From assembly GCA_039602395.1 (NCBI GenBank), contig JBCNJP010000003.1, positions 32,447,588 to 32,511,587 on the forward strand: 64,000 bases of DNA, given 5' to 3'. The notes under the pieces are model-generated. The model ran no database searches. It was not told where the DNA came from and saw only the letters and a list, made by a program, of their open reading frames with translations. This DNA is from Deinandra increscens subsp. villosa. Lineage: Eukaryota > Streptophyta > Magnoliopsida > Asterales > Asteraceae. Shown here piece by piece: positions 10,605 through 23,239 of this stretch. The position numbers and the translations under genes were made by a program. The number at the start of each line of letters is the position of its first letter. Within the stretch, counting starts at the first letter, position 1.

Positions 10605-10950
10605 TTTCGATCGGCTTTTCGATCAGCCTTCACCAGCTTTTCGATCAAAAAGTACCTTTCGATCAAGAACTTTTCGATCAGTGTCTGTGGCTAGTCCCGT
10701 TTCGACCTGATCGAAAGTATACTTTTCGACCCGTCATGACTTTTTGATCGAGCCAAAACTCTGGCTGACTGAAAAGCTGACTTTTCCATCAAGTCCTTCT
10801 ATGCAAACCCCTTTTCGACCAGACAACCCTTTGATCGAAAAACCCCTTTTGATCAAGAACCCCTTTTCAATCCAATACCTTTTCGATCGGAAACTTACTT
10901 TCCGATCCGTATACCCTTTTTGATTCGATTCCTACTTTTCGATCCAAATC
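10605..10950 (+). repeat. TTTTCGATC swarm in the T2 leader
   Basis: The same kind of motif block as in T1, in the same position after the primer site, with about a dozen CGATC/TGATC cores over about 345 bases. Copies are more degenerate (TTTTGATC, TTTCGACC) than in T1. Confidence 0.8.
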
Positions 10951-11224
10951 CCTTTTGCGGAAAAAACACTATTTCGCACAGTTTCACTAAAACGCGCGTA
11001 ACTTGGGCCTCGTTTGGAGTTAGAAGCTCTAATACCAGTCCAAACGACCGTCTCGACGAGCCCCACAACAACCTTACCTAACGGCCAAGGGAGCTCATTT
11101 GGACCCTCAAATTCCACTCCGAATGCCTCCGTTTTTCAGTTTGAAGTTTTTGGACACTATTCTTTGAATAGTGATTTTGCCGTTTTTTAAAAGATTTGCT
11201 CTAGAAGTTCATCCAAAGAAGTTC

Positions 11225-11981
11225 ATGGCACATATTCTACCAGGTACTACTGTATCTACCAACAACAATGAGATATGTTGTAATCCAAAGTGTCTTTCCA
11301 AAGAATGGGAACGTAAGTTCACAAATGAAACTCTAAATCATGAGTCCACTGCTAGAGATGTTAGGGAATATAAAGATAAGGCTATAATATTTAGAGAGAA
11401 ACTTGAGGCCATTCAATTAGACGTTAGGATCCTAGAAAGTAGGTTGAGTGATAAGAGCACATATCTTAAGCTTGCTAACACTAAGGTAGAAGAGCTAACC
11501 AAGGATGTTGAGGAACTAAGAGCCAAATTAGAAAACATCTCAAACCAAAATCGAGCGTAATGATAAAATTATTTCAAAAATGATGGAAGCTAGTTCCTTG
11601 TTTTATAACACTGAAGTTAGAATGAGGCATGTCAAATATAATTCTGGTTTAGGTTTTGGAACAGACAAAAAGGATGAAAAATCTACACACATTGTTCCTA
11701 TGCCTTTGATGCACAAGATGATACCTGAACATAAGACTTCTCAAACCACATTAGAAGTTAAAGCTAAAATCGATAAGAAACTTGCCTCATGTCCCATTAA
11801 AATCTCTGCTCCTGTTTCTAACATTACTGACAAATCTATCTATTGTGCAGATAAAGTTAGCAAAGAGGAAAGGGTAAAGGCTGAAAAGGAGAGTCTTAAA
11901 AGTCAAACAAGTTCGCCTTTTGAAAATTTTGATTGGGATAAACTTAAATTTCTTGTGATTGGTTCTGGTTTAAAACTTTAA
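11225..11981 (+). pseudogene. T2 Gag, coiled-coil half
   Basis: Begins MAHILPGTT, then CCNPKC, then a coiled coil with VEELTKDVEELRAKLE at about residues 95-110. A stop at 11558 and a frame change split it from a second open piece (11580-11981) that continues the same polyprotein. It is clearly the homologue of T1 6400-7130, with many substitutions. Confidence 0.7.
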
Positions 11982-11990
11982 GAGTCTGAT

Positions 11991-12847
11991 GTGCTTGATA
12001 AAACTTCAGGGTGTGGTGGTTTTAATGTTGACAAGTGTGATGCTACACCCATGAGAACACTGAGAACTGTTAAAAGTTTAAAACGAGGTAAGGGGCCACA
12101 GGTTGCTGGTCCTAAACCCTCAAATGCTTGTGGGTTTGGTGTGAAAAATTGTGATGTTAAGATTGATAATGTTGTGAATAATGTGCAGAATGTGCGGGAT
12201 GCCAAGCCTCGAGATTTTGTCCCATACCCAGAAGTTATTTCTGCTTATGACTAGTATAGACCGATACAACGGGAGTACATTTTGACTACCAAGCCTAAAG
12301 GTCGAACCCATTGGATTCATAAAAACTATTCCATACCCTCTTGGCAATCCACTGGGCGAAACCAGTCTCAGACTCTCGCGTATCCCAAGAAGCAATCTTG
12401 CCGTGTGTGTGGAAAGCATGGACACTTGGAAAGAAATTGCTTACACACACCTTATAAGCCATATTACCCAAGGAAGTTTTTGCTGAACCCTGTCTCACAG
12501 GGCCAAACACATGCTGGTTCAAAACAAAAGCCTGCACCCTCTAACCCTAAGGTGCAGAAGTCTTTGCACCCTCTCACAGGGCCAAACACATGCTGGTTAA
12601 AAATGTTAAAATTGAGAATACGAAAAATTCACCCAAAGGTCCTCAGGTAAAGGGGAAAGTGAACCACCAAACCTGGAAGGTCAAGAACAAACATGTTCCC
12701 AAAGATGACCAGGTAAAACCCAAAACCAAGGCAGCCACACCCCTAATCCCTGATGTTACAAAGGGAATGTTCTTAAAAGAGATAACTTTCACTGACTCTT
12801 TAGGTATACCCAGAACCACAATGGCCTGGGTTCTAATGGCTAACTGA
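11991..12847 (+). pseudogene. T2 Gag, zinc-knuckle half
   Basis: Broken into frames 11991-12254, 12282-12650 and 12590-12847. The zinc knuckle at 12399-12440 is an intact CCHC (CRVCGKHGHLERNC). A Lys/Pro-rich basic tail follows. The phrase CAGGGCCAAACACATGCTGG occurs twice (about 12499 and 12578), a local duplication that shifts the frame. The end (PRTTMAWVL) aligns with the end of the T1 Gag. Confidence 0.7.
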
Positions 12848-12899
12848 TTTCTCTCACAGTGTGCAGGAACAGTCAAGGATGACTTCCATTAACTTATTT

Positions 12900-13005
12900 G
12901 TTTTTGAAAGTGATTGTTCCAGACACAGGAAGGAAGCATCTCTTCACTATATGAAATGCATATATTCAATGGAGGGTTTGTTCTCCTTGTGAGAGGTAAA
13001 ACATA
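12900..13005 (+). pseudogene. T2 protease remnant
   Basis: A short SDCSRH reading at the same place as in T1, with the start of the aspartic protease core altered the same way (S-D for S-G). No further pol domains follow. The shared change means both copies descend from an already defective parent. Confidence 0.5.
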
Positions 13006-13034
13006 ATCAGCATAGAGAGGTAACATTGTCTGAC

Positions 13035-14190
13035 TTAGATATTTTTTGATCAAATTGCATGTGATATGTCATTGCTTGCAACAAAAACCCAGTTCTGGAA
13101 GTTTTTCAAATGATAATCTTTAAAGGTTAGCTTGGCCAATTTTGTCTTATATATAGTAAAAAAACAAAAAAAACAAAAGTAAATAAATAATAATAATGAT
13201 AATAATAATAATATAAAAAATAATAAATAAAATAAAAAAAATAAAAAAAATTGTGTTGCTTTTAAAAAAATCAAAAAGCAAGGGGAAGAACAAGAAAGAT
13301 GAAATAGTTGACCCGTTGACCCCTCAAAAATTGCGTTTTTTAATTTTGTTTGTTTAAGAAGGTGGGAAGTAATATAAATTTCCAGGCTTTTGTTGACTGA
13401 CACGCGTAAGGTGGATGCGAAAAGCAGTGATTCACGGTTGATATGCTTGGTAGGCTCTACTGTCATCAATCAAAAGGTATGTTTTGTCACAACACTTGAA
13501 GATAAAGTATGATGCTTGATAGGAAATGCACACTTAGATTAGTACAACCTCTATTTGACTGTGTACTAGGGATCCTGAGACTCACGTCCGATTCTGAGTT
13601 CTTTGATGTCATGCTAAAAAATCCCATCCCATCTGCTTTGCATGAGGGATGACCTGGGGATGTTGTACGTGAGTCAGGCCTCCTCTGTTCTGCGATGGCA
13701 GAGACCTCGAGCCTCCCTGATCCACGTACACCTAAAGATCACATTGTACATTATGATAAAAACCCAAAAGATGCCAATGTGCACAACCAAAAGAGACCCT
13801 CAAGAGTCCAAAACCCTCAGCCTTTGTCACTGATGAGAGCATTACCAAAAATGTTTCAAAAATTCAGTTGACGTTGTATATTATTCCCAAAAATCTCTGT
13901 GATCTATTCTTTATTTTCTCAACCCAGTCTGGAGCATAGTGTTAGGCTTAAGGAAAGCTGTCGTGAAACTATGTGGTAGGGAAAACAGGTACACTTGATA
14001 AAATGTACACTTTTACCTAGGACTTATGTGTTTGACCTAGATAGATGTTCATAAATAATACACCTTAAAAGATAAATTAAGGGATAAGAAACCTGAGTAA
14101 ACGAAAGTGGCAAGAGTTTAAATTGGACAAATATACCGGCAATCACCTGAATGTGTGAAGTAACGAAATCTGAAAAGGGTTCCTCAGTCA
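13035..14190 (+). repeat. T2 internal segment shared with T1, not gag-pol
   Basis: Collinear with 8350-9560 of T1, including the A/T-rich opening run (13145-13250), which has diverged most. No protein can be read through it. Confidence 0.7.
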
Positions 14191-15120
14191 CAGAATGTCT
14201 GGTATGATCCCTAATTTACCTTCTCATGTTTGAATTGATTGATATTTGTTTAATTTTATTTTTCTGGTGTGAGTGTTTAATATTCTTTGTTGAGTGTATA
14301 AATTGGACAGGTTGATTTGAGAAGTTTAAAATAAGTTTTTATGGGTTTTATGCAAGAAAGTATGACCCCCCCTCAGAATCTCATGGGAAGATATGTGAAG
14401 AGTCCTCGGGTTCAGGGGAAGTATTTATAGGAAATCCGTAACCTATGTTAGGGTTTTTGGTTAAATAATGCTAACCCGATAACCAGTCATCATTGTCTGG
14501 TTAGTGTCTGTTCCATGTTGTGCTTGACATGTTAAATGAAAACGACAACTCATGGACAAGAAAGTGAAGGACTCAGTTGACCAAAGCACTGATCGCTGCT
14601 ACTTTTATAGTTGAACAACTAGCCGGAAAAGGACTTACCCTATGCGCATAGGAAGTTTGTTGGTTCAAGAAAAGCTTCCAAAGATTTGCGAAGATACCGT
14701 TCACATGTTGAGGGGAAGCAATAGGCATCATTGTAGTTAATGAAGAAAAGATGCAGAGCAGTCAGAACAAGAAACTTTTCAAATCAAAAAATCCAAGAAT
14801 GCCAAGACAGGGGTTTTCAAAATCTTTATCCTCTGAAGACACCAACAAGTCAAGACAGTTATTGATGATTCTGCAAGGACTCAACATGTTCAAAGAAGAA
14901 GGAAGTATTTGAGAATCCTCTTCTCATTACTTGGTCATCGTTTGCAGTTCAAACTGACGCTGATAAAGAGAAAGAGCTATCAAACATCTCTCATTGTTGC
15001 CCAAATTCACCAACCCATGCTCAAGCCAAGGAGAAGATTGCATGCTCAAGCCAAGGAGAAGTTTGCAAGTCTGAAAATTGAAAGTACAAGACATTTAATA
15101 TCACAAGCCAAGGGGAAGAT
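14191..15120 (+). other. T2 3' internal end with purine tract
   Basis: Non-coding. It contains the phrase CATGCTCAAGCCAAGGAGAAG twice near 15017-15060 and ends with the purine tract AAGGGGAAGA (15110-15119), the plus-strand primer, one base before LTR3. The repeated AAGCCAAGGGGAAG-like phrases look like duplicated purine tracts. Confidence 0.65.
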
Positions 15121-15629
15121 TGTAAGGGAATAATTTATGGCTTGTGTATTAAATAATTCATTGGCGGACTATTTTGAAGGCCTGTGCATTAGAATATGTG
15201 AAAAATAGTTGAGTTATTCTTATATTAGGTCATCGTGCTATTTTAGATGTGTTTGGGCTCATTTTAAAGGTGTTTAGGGGGATGTTTAGTGGGCCCTTAG
15301 AGTCAAAAACGGGAATTTTGATGGTTTAGGGTTTAAGAGGATGGCTTGTTGACCAAGCATATCTTCTCCTATATATTATACCCTTATCACAATAGATTAG
15401 GTTGTTGATTGTGAGTATTCAAGACCGTAACCTAAGGGTTTACGGTTTGATGTTTTTTGTGCAACCAAATGATTGTGATTAATCAAGTATTCATCTTCTT
15501 AATCGGTTTGTGATCTTATTTTAATCGTTATTCGTTTATTATTTATTGTTCTTGAATCACTAGTAATACCGGATTCCGCACGGTATTATTAGGTTTTGAT
15601 ATAGCGTAAGGGTTGATTCGATGCTTACA
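15121..15629 (+). repeat. LTR3 (T2 3' LTR)
   Basis: Runs from TGTAAGGGAATAAT to GATGCTTACA with intact ends. It is followed directly by minus-strand gypsy LTR sequence (element G), a different neighbour from the CACTA sequence at the left edge of LTR1. Confidence 0.9.
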
Positions 15630-16599
15630 AATCTTTGATCAAATAAACCATGGATCTATCATCGTTTTTCATGTATGGCACAAATCAAACGTAAATGCAT
15701 GATAAAGCTCAGATCTTGACATGTATTTCTAAGGGATTGCAGGTTACTTACCGAAAACCAAAAAGAAGGGATGAAATGAGGTGAAACAAGCTTGAATCCT
15801 TGATGATTTGGCTCCAAAATCAAGGTGGGATGAAGAACTTATGAAGAACAACTCTTATCAGCCATTTGGGAGGTGTGGGAGGTGAGAATTGAGGATGGTG
15901 GAGACTAATGGGGTATTTATAGAGGGGGAATTAGGTTTTTCTAGAAATGGAGTGGTGAGCGTATCACTTAGGGCTTGGGGTTTCTCTAAGCGATACACCT
16001 AGAGCTCCCACGAGCCAAAGCTTTACCGCTTCCTCATTTCGAGTGCTAATTTTGCCGTTTTTCGATGTTTTCGGGTCCCGTTTCCACCCAAATCACCCAA
16101 TTCATCATTCCATCATGTTAACCACATTTAATCCACTCAAAAAAAATATAAATACGTCAAAGTAACACATAACGGGGATACAATTAGGTCAAATAGCACA
16201 TTTTGGTCGGTTTTGGCGTACGTATCGATATTGGGCAATTCTCCAACGTTTTGTGACCCGATCAACTGTGTGATGACGCGAGACGTAAAAATTAACCATT
16301 GGACATCTAATTAAGCCTAATTTGACATACGATACACAACTACGAGATTCCCGGTAAACGACGGATCGCGTACCAAAATCGCGTAAAAGTCACATATTTT
16401 CAATCTAAGGAATCCAAATTGAATCCAATTGATTTTAATTAACTATTTCATTTTGAAAAGTCACTATAAGTCTTTTAAAAACATTATTTGGGTTGTAAAT
16501 ACCCAAAAATTCTCCCGATACTTAATAATTTGCAAATCGTTAAGATGCAGGGTTTCAAAATGGGCCGGGCTTTATAATCGGAATAGTGCAAATGTTACA
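15630..16599 (-). repeat. Gypsy G 3' LTR, truncated
   Basis: On the minus strand it starts TGTAACATTTGC at 16599, next to a purine tract (plus strand GTCTCCCCTAC at 16600-16610). A TATA box (minus CTATAAATACCCC, 15912-15924) is followed by a leader-like stretch. The distal end is missing because the LTR stops at LTR3 of T2. 16307-16599 matches 18673-18964. Confidence 0.75.
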
Positions 16600-18672
16600 G
16601 TCTCCCCTACTTTAGGGAATTTCATCCCGAAATTAGAAGAGACTATAAATTTTAAGAAAGAGGGTTGTTTAAAAAGGGTTTTATTAATATTTACTATATT
16701 TTGATATTTGAAACGAAGCATAGAGACGAAACAACATATTTCACCAAGAATGGAAATATATTCTCAATTACTGAACCTATTACGACGGTACCGTTCCTTT
16801 CCTGACTACAAGGGTTAGGTTAGGAATGGTAACTAAAGAAAGTGATAGGACCAATCATCAGAGACATAACCACACACTCACACTATTCCCTGTCTGACTC
16901 CCAGTGGAACATAAAGATATTACCGATGCTTATATATAGGGTGTACCGCAGCTAACCCACCACATCTTTAATACCCTTAAGAGAGTAATGTTTGCCTTCG
17001 GAAAACATCCTATTCTACTTACCAATCAACAACAGACGACCAACACAACACAACTACCTAGAGACATCACTAGCGAGGGATCAATAATTCTGAGGACACA
17101 CTATACTCGATTTGAGAACCATCATAATTACTATCCAAAGATAGGAAGAGCACAGTCTCCCGTACTTTAGGAACGTGTCTAAGGAGAGCTTGAGAGACAC
17201 GGTGAGTATTGGGTGCAACATATTTATTAAGGCAAGCATTGACATCACATAGATTCACATAATTCATCACATTTGGCACATAACACTGATTCATATAGAT
17301 AACACAACTGAGATTTGCAGAGATCGTCACATTTGATAACACATAATTGATTCACAAAGATCTTCACAATTGATAACGTCACATTGAAATCACATACACC
17401 ATTCTCCATCAACTTCCATTGCAGCTTAAAGACATTACCAATGCTTATATATAGGGTGTACCGCAACTAACCCACCACATCTTTAATACCTTTAAGGGAG
17501 TACTGTTTGTCTTTGGAGAACAACCTATTCTACATCAAACAACAGACATCTAACACAACATTGACAAATTGACATTACCATTAACAACATAACATAGATC
17601 CACAGAGATTGTCACAACTATCAACATGACATAGATTCACGAAGATTTTCACGATTGACAACATGACATAGATTCACAGAGATCATCAAATTAACAACAT
17701 GACATAGATTCACAAAGGTTATCACAGTTGACAACATAATACAGATTCACAAATAGTATCACAATTGATATTGTCACATTGAATTCACAAACACCATTCT
17801 CCACAAGCTCCCAGTGCAGCCTAAATACATTACTGATGCTTATATATAGGGTGTACCGCAGCTAACCCACCACATCCTTAATACCTTTAAGGGAGTACTG
17901 ATCGTCTTTGGAGAATACCCTATTTTACATCAAACAACATATATTTGACACAACATTAACAAATTGACATTATTGATAACATCACCAAACATTAATAAAC
18001 TGAGATTACCATTGATAAAATTTGGAACTTTGGGCTTCTTACCAAAGCAAAGTGTCGGGCTCTGGTGAGCTAGATGGGTAGCGACCCACATCCGGCTTAC
18101 CTTACGAGGCACAATACCTGGACAGAATTTGAATCAGCCTTTGCTAGACCCAAGACCTATACCCACGACCCCAAAATCGATTGTATTTAGCTAGCATCAC
18201 ACACAATCGTTGGTAGTAGCACGTACGAGTCTTTGATTTTGCAAGAGTATAGCAATGATCAACGCTCAAACTAGCGATATACAACCGAAAGTTTCAAGCG
18301 ATGAGCATAAAATGTATTAACCAATCAAAATTACCGATAATAAAATGAAGTCGAGTACCACGAAGGAGCAAAACATCCTACGTTGGACTCCATGAATCGA
18401 TTAGCACTCGTTCGAATATCACGACTAGCGTGAATTGAATCGTACATTTTCGGATACATAGCTCCGATTGTGTTGGAATGAGCCACGTGCTTCGTAATAC
18501 ACGAAAACTCGATACATGAATTGGATAATAGGATTTGAAACACATGATTCTGATGACATGATTTGGAATACATAAACCGCACAACAACATAATCTTGAAA
18601 TACACATCCTCCTGGATCGAATGACATGAGAGGGTGAATAACACAAATAAATGGAATTACCGATCAGAATTC
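16600..18672 (-). pseudogene. Gypsy G internal remnant with direct repeats
   Basis: No gag or pol can be read. TGCTTATATATAGGGTGTAC recurs at about 16927, 17442 and 17837 (spacing about 512 and 395), each followed by CGCA and ACCCACCACATC. Between these, phrases such as ACATAGATTCACAGAGAT repeat in degenerate form over 17230-17780. On the minus strand the first motif reads as a TATA-like CTATATATAAGC, so these may be tripled LTR promoter pieces. Confidence 0.5.
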
Positions 18673-18964
18673 TAGTTAAGCCTAATTTTACATACGATAC
18701 CCAACTATGAGATTCCCGGTAAACGACGGATCGTGTACCAAAATCACGTAAAAGTCGCAGATTTGCTTTATTTTCAATCCAAGGAATCTCCAATTGATTT
18801 TAATTAAGTATTTCATTTTGAAAAGTCACTATAAGTCATTTAAAAACATTATTTGGGTTGTAAACATCTGATAATTCTCCTGATACTTAACAATTCGCAA
18901 ATCGTTAAGATGCAGGGTTTCAAAATGGGTCGGGTTTTATAATCGGAAAAGTGCAGATGTTACA
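18673..18964 (-). repeat. Gypsy G 5' LTR remnant
   Basis: About 292 bases match 16307-16599 closely (same CGGTAAACGACGGATCG and GATGCAGGGTTTCAAAATGG phrases) and start TGTAACATCTGC on the minus strand. Only the LTR start is kept; the rest and any primer site are deleted. Its right border is against solo LTR sequence. Confidence 0.7.
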
Positions 18965-19346
18965 CAAAAAGCGTTTATGTAGAGTAAAAATAATAAATAT
19001 GTAAATAAATATAATATATATATACATATGTATATATATGTGTGTATATATATATGTATATTGTCGTATGTGTCCCGAACCTTAAATACCTTTAGAAATA
19101 TGTCCCATAATGTTTTTACATAAAATGATAAAAAGGTAGAAATTCAGGGGGTTAAAATGTAAATAAAAAGCTCAGGGACTAAACCTGTCAGTCTTTGAAA
19201 GTACCTTGAGGGTTGCGAGGCTGGGGCCTAGATCTGTCGTGACCCGCGAGCCGTTGCAGGTCATGGTTCTTCCATGTTTGCGACTTACAGCCTACATTTG
19301 GCTATCACCATAGACACATGCTAGAACCTCCTGAGACCCTGTTGAG

Positions 19347-19354
19347 TATAAATA
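19347..19354 (+). promoter_or_regulatory. TATA box of the solo LTR
   Basis: TATAAATA in a C/A-rich context, about 30 bases ahead of a plausible start for a CCCTAAACC-type leader. Confidence 0.5.
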
Positions 19355-20760
19355 CGACCTTAAATTGTCAATAACAACTCGCCAATTCACAGATTTATAT
19401 CCCAAAAACCCTAAACCACATGCGAATCTTCATCGACAAAATTAGAGCAATCTAGGAGGAATTAAGAGCTGATATTCTGTAGTTATGCTTATTTAGGTAT
19501 GATCATTAAAAGCCCTCTATCAATTTCTTTTATTATGCATGATAGATTAGAGATTTAGAAATGATCTAAGATTAGGGTTCTTGAGCTTGTTTCGTTAAAA
19601 TTAGGTAATCGGGTCGGAATTAGAGTCTGATTTTTTATAAGTAATCCTAAAATAATGTGTTTTAAGAAATTCCTAAGTTTATTTCAGATTTGGAAAAGGT
19701 TTGGTATTGATTTTGAAAGCGGGTCAAAATTAGGGTTTCCATAACGTTGTTCTGTCAAAATTGGGTAAACAGGATTGAATTAGGTTTGATATTTTAAGGT
19801 ATATTATAAAATTTTATAATAGATAAAAGCCCTAAGTTTATTTCACTGGATAAAGAGTTTTGATAATTATTTAGTAATTATGTCGAAATTAGGGTTTTAA
19901 AATAACATTAATTTATAATTAACAATTCGGGAGTTATTGGGACTTGATTTTCGACATCAGAACATGTTTATATATAATAAATATAATAAATTTAAAATTT
20001 GATAAATAATAAAGTATTGAAAATACCGAGTTATTCAGATACTTAGAAGTTCGTGCGGACCGGAAGGGTAAGCGCCTATACTCTGGGGTTTCTGGCATAG
20101 TGGGGGTGTCGCATAAATCCCAACTGGGATCTGGCATACCTCACTGGTCGATCCTGGGGTGAGCGTTTACTTATAGGAATGTGCGTCTTCATAATATCAT
20201 TGAATAATAGATTTAACCTAAAAGGGTTAAAATGGTCATTTTAACCCAAGTGTTACGATCTTCATAATTAAACGTTATTAGGGTTATGAAACATAGAATA
20301 TAATTATAGGCAACATTTATTAAATAAAGCATTGCGTTAATGCAACCCGATACGCGATTAGGTTAAGTCGAGACTTATCATAGAGATCCTGTATGAAGTA
20401 TTCAAGTAAAGAATTAAGGTGAGTTTCTCACACCGGACAAAATTACTTTTACTCTGCAACTCTGCAAATAAATTATAGGTGTTTTAACTGTGAGTTTCTC
20501 ACTTTTGGGCAAAATTACTTTACAATCAAAATGTATAAATGTTTTAATTATAGGTTTCTCCTTATTTGGATAAATAATTTATAAACTAAGTTTATAAACC
20601 AAGCTCACATTGTAATCATATGTCTTGTGAGTTCTCTCACTCTAGACAAACTATTTTATAAACGGTGTTTATTCTGCAAATAACTTTTATGTTTTTTTAA
20701 CTCTGATTCCCTCACTCTGGGCTTGTTACTTTTTATAAAACGAGATGTGTTTGTTCTGTA

Positions 20761-20764
<4 letters not shown>

Positions 20765-20806
<42 letters not shown>
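20765..20806. repeat. (TA)n microsatellite
   Basis: About 42 bases of uninterrupted TA inside the solo LTR. A shorter, impure TA/TG run lies at 19012-19062. Confidence 0.95.
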
Positions 20807-20809
<3 letters not shown>

Positions 20810-21793
20810 TTAACTGCCGTTAGTATCTGTGAATATAAACCAATATGTTTAGATGCCGATTGGTAACTATTTACATGATATATACCCTTGTTGATTTTTT
20901 ACTTAAAATTTTTCTATTTCCTTATTATGAGACAATATTGATGGATGCCGAAGCATTATCATAAATCAGACCTAACCATTGGCCAGCGTGCCACTATTAA
21001 GTGGTATGTATATACTTTGACCCGGTTAATGGATTGACCATTAGTTGTCTGATATATTTCTGAGAATTATTTAAATAATGAAACCAATAGGACTAGATAT
21101 AATTCATGATGTGCTCCGATAACATATACCTGTTACCGAGTAGTTCAGACATATACACCTGATTTCCGGGTAATCTGCAGACATATAGACCTAAAGGTAG
21201 TTTCAGACATATAGAACTGATCTTCGGGTAGTCTGTAACATATAGACTTGGTTTCTGTGTAGTGTACATACAGATAGACCTAGTTACCCAATGGACCATC
21301 TTTATAATCGGGTTCATCTGTTTCCTTATCATTATTTACAGATGTTGTTAAATCTGAGGATTCGAATATTTTACCTATGGGTTTAAATAAATTGTTTTGT
21401 TTAAACTGCATTCAAGGATTCAATACTTTAACCTAAGGATTCACTTATAATCTGAGATTTTATAAACTGTTTATAATTGTGAAACTCACCAACATTGTTT
21501 GTTGAGCCCCAAAATACTTTCTTTTTGTTTTGGAAACACCCTAGGTACTGTGTGATGGCATGTTGCTAGGATCGGACCTTGAAGATATAAGGAGTCTAAG
21601 TTAGCATCAGTTGAAGACCGAGACTTCGAGTACAAAAATAGATTTAAAGTATTGTACTTTTGAATCCCTGTAGATAGAATCTTTATAGTTTTAAATAAAA
21701 TTTGAAGACTTCGTTGTAGATTTCTATTTTTACCAAGTGTATTTCTCTGTTATCCGGCGAGTGACATCCCGGGAGTCAGGGTGTTACAGAAAG

Positions 21794-23239
21794 AGACTGC
21801 CACTGAGAAAGCTTAAAAATGAAAATTACAAAGTTGCCACTGAGAAAGCTTAAAAGTTATGGCAAAGTGTTCAAAATAACAAAAAAGGCTGGAATTGGTT
21901 ATACTGCTATTAAGGAACCTGGATATTATACTCAAGCTGTAGAACTAACGAATGCATTGAACATTGAGAAGGAGATCAATATTACTATTTATCTAGAAGC
22001 TCCAATCATTGAGGATGTTGATATATCCAATGAATGTTTAAAACGGTCTAAAAAGGTTGACATTCCTGTTGAAAATGAAATAGCCATGCCAAAAATTGAA
22101 AAGAATGTGGCTAGCTCATCTGGACCCCCAACTTAAAGTTTTAAGACTTTTAAAGCCATTGCAACACCACAAAATTATTTTTACAAAAAGAAAGAAGGTG
22201 ATGCTGCTTATAGAAGGAAAGGGAACGGGAAAATTTTATTTATCAATGTTCAACCAGTTTAAACTCAGCAAGAAAAAGGGTACACAATGTGCGTACCACA
22301 AACCACCAGAAAACCAATGATCTTTCACCAAGGTATGCTTCTGCATACAAAATTGAAAATGAACCAATTGCTGAACCTAAACTTGTTAGGGAATAATTTC
22401 TGGAAGAAATGGTCATTTTGCTGTTCAAAACCCCTTTTTAAATAATTCAATGAAAAATGAAAATGGTTAGGGTGTGAAACATGTTAAGTTAGAAAAACCT
22501 AAGAAACAGAAGGTTTTTGGTGGGATATAAATTTAATGAAAGCTTTGCATATGCCAAACATGTTCACCCGGAATAATTTTTCCCTGGAATAACTTATAAC
22601 CAACTGGAGAAACATTTTGAAGACTATCCTGTAAATTTAAAGTTCGAGGAAAAGTCGGTCTGGTTCTACTGGTAGGAAAATATCTCCAAATAGTGATCAA
22701 AATGTGGTTGATTCCTCGGAATAAATGAGATTTCATGATTCCATGAAATCACAAGTAAAAAGAAACCAATATAGGAGAAAATCTGCTCCTAGAGAAAGAA
22801 AATAGGTGTCCGAGGTAAAAGTTACCTCGAAAGAACAATTTTATTCTGGGAGAGTGTTTACCTCGGAAAGACCAACTTACTTTGGAAGGAAATTTTCCCT
22901 AGAAGTAAGATCTGAAAGGTTTCCGAATCATTATTTTAACTCACAAAACTCAAAATTTTATGACCAAACACCTAAAATCAAAGGTTTGGGCCATCAAGCT
23001 CCAGAAAAAGAAGAGAGTCTAGGGAAAGAAAATTTGCTGAAAAGCAAAAAGTGATAAATTTTCAATACTGGAAAATAGTCATTTTCCTATTCATATTCAA
23101 ATTGAAAAGTTTAATTCTCCAAAAACCATTCTTAAGAAACAAGAAAAGACTGAGAAACAATCACACAAACCCTGATTCTTAAAGAATATACATATAATGA
23201 TGCAATGGGAAGACCCAACACCAGAAAGGCTTGGGTCCC
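21794..23239 (+). pseudogene. Copia A gag-pol, part between two insertions
   Basis: Reading continues the coiled-coil Gag that stopped at 3534. An open piece of 105 residues (21819-22136) with a KITKKAGIGY patch is followed by frameshifted pieces to about 23060, Lys/Glu-rich throughout. A phrase around CACTGAGAAAGCTTAAAA is duplicated at 21800 and 21839. It is non-coding today, but its position and composition match the linker between Gag and protease in this copia type. Confidence 0.6.

Larger units (their letters stand above)
3535..21788 (+). mobile_element. Solo LTR of a large retroelement, filled with nested insertions
   Basis: The insertion starts TGTAACATCCCG and ends GGGTGTTACA, an inverted TG...CA pair, and is flanked by the 5-bp target repeat GAAAG (3530-3534 and 21789-21793). 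Copia A coding is interrupted exactly there. No primer site, purine tract, gag or pol of its own is visible, so I read it as a solo LTR (pieces 3535-3823 and 18965-21788) left by LTR-LTR recombination and later hit by a CACTA element, copia elements T1/T2 and gypsy G. A full element whose internal region was lost is the alternative. Confidence 0.7.
18965..21788 (+). repeat. Right piece of the solo LTR
   Basis: About 2.8 kb without coding signal. A TATA box TATAAATA at 19347-19354 followed by a CCCTAAACC stretch looks like an LTR promoter and leader, setting + orientation. Downstream are repeated phrases such as GTGAGTTTCTCAC and ACATATAGACCT (21130-21290). It ends GGGTGTTACA at 21788, before the GAAAG target repeat. 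Confidence 0.65.
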
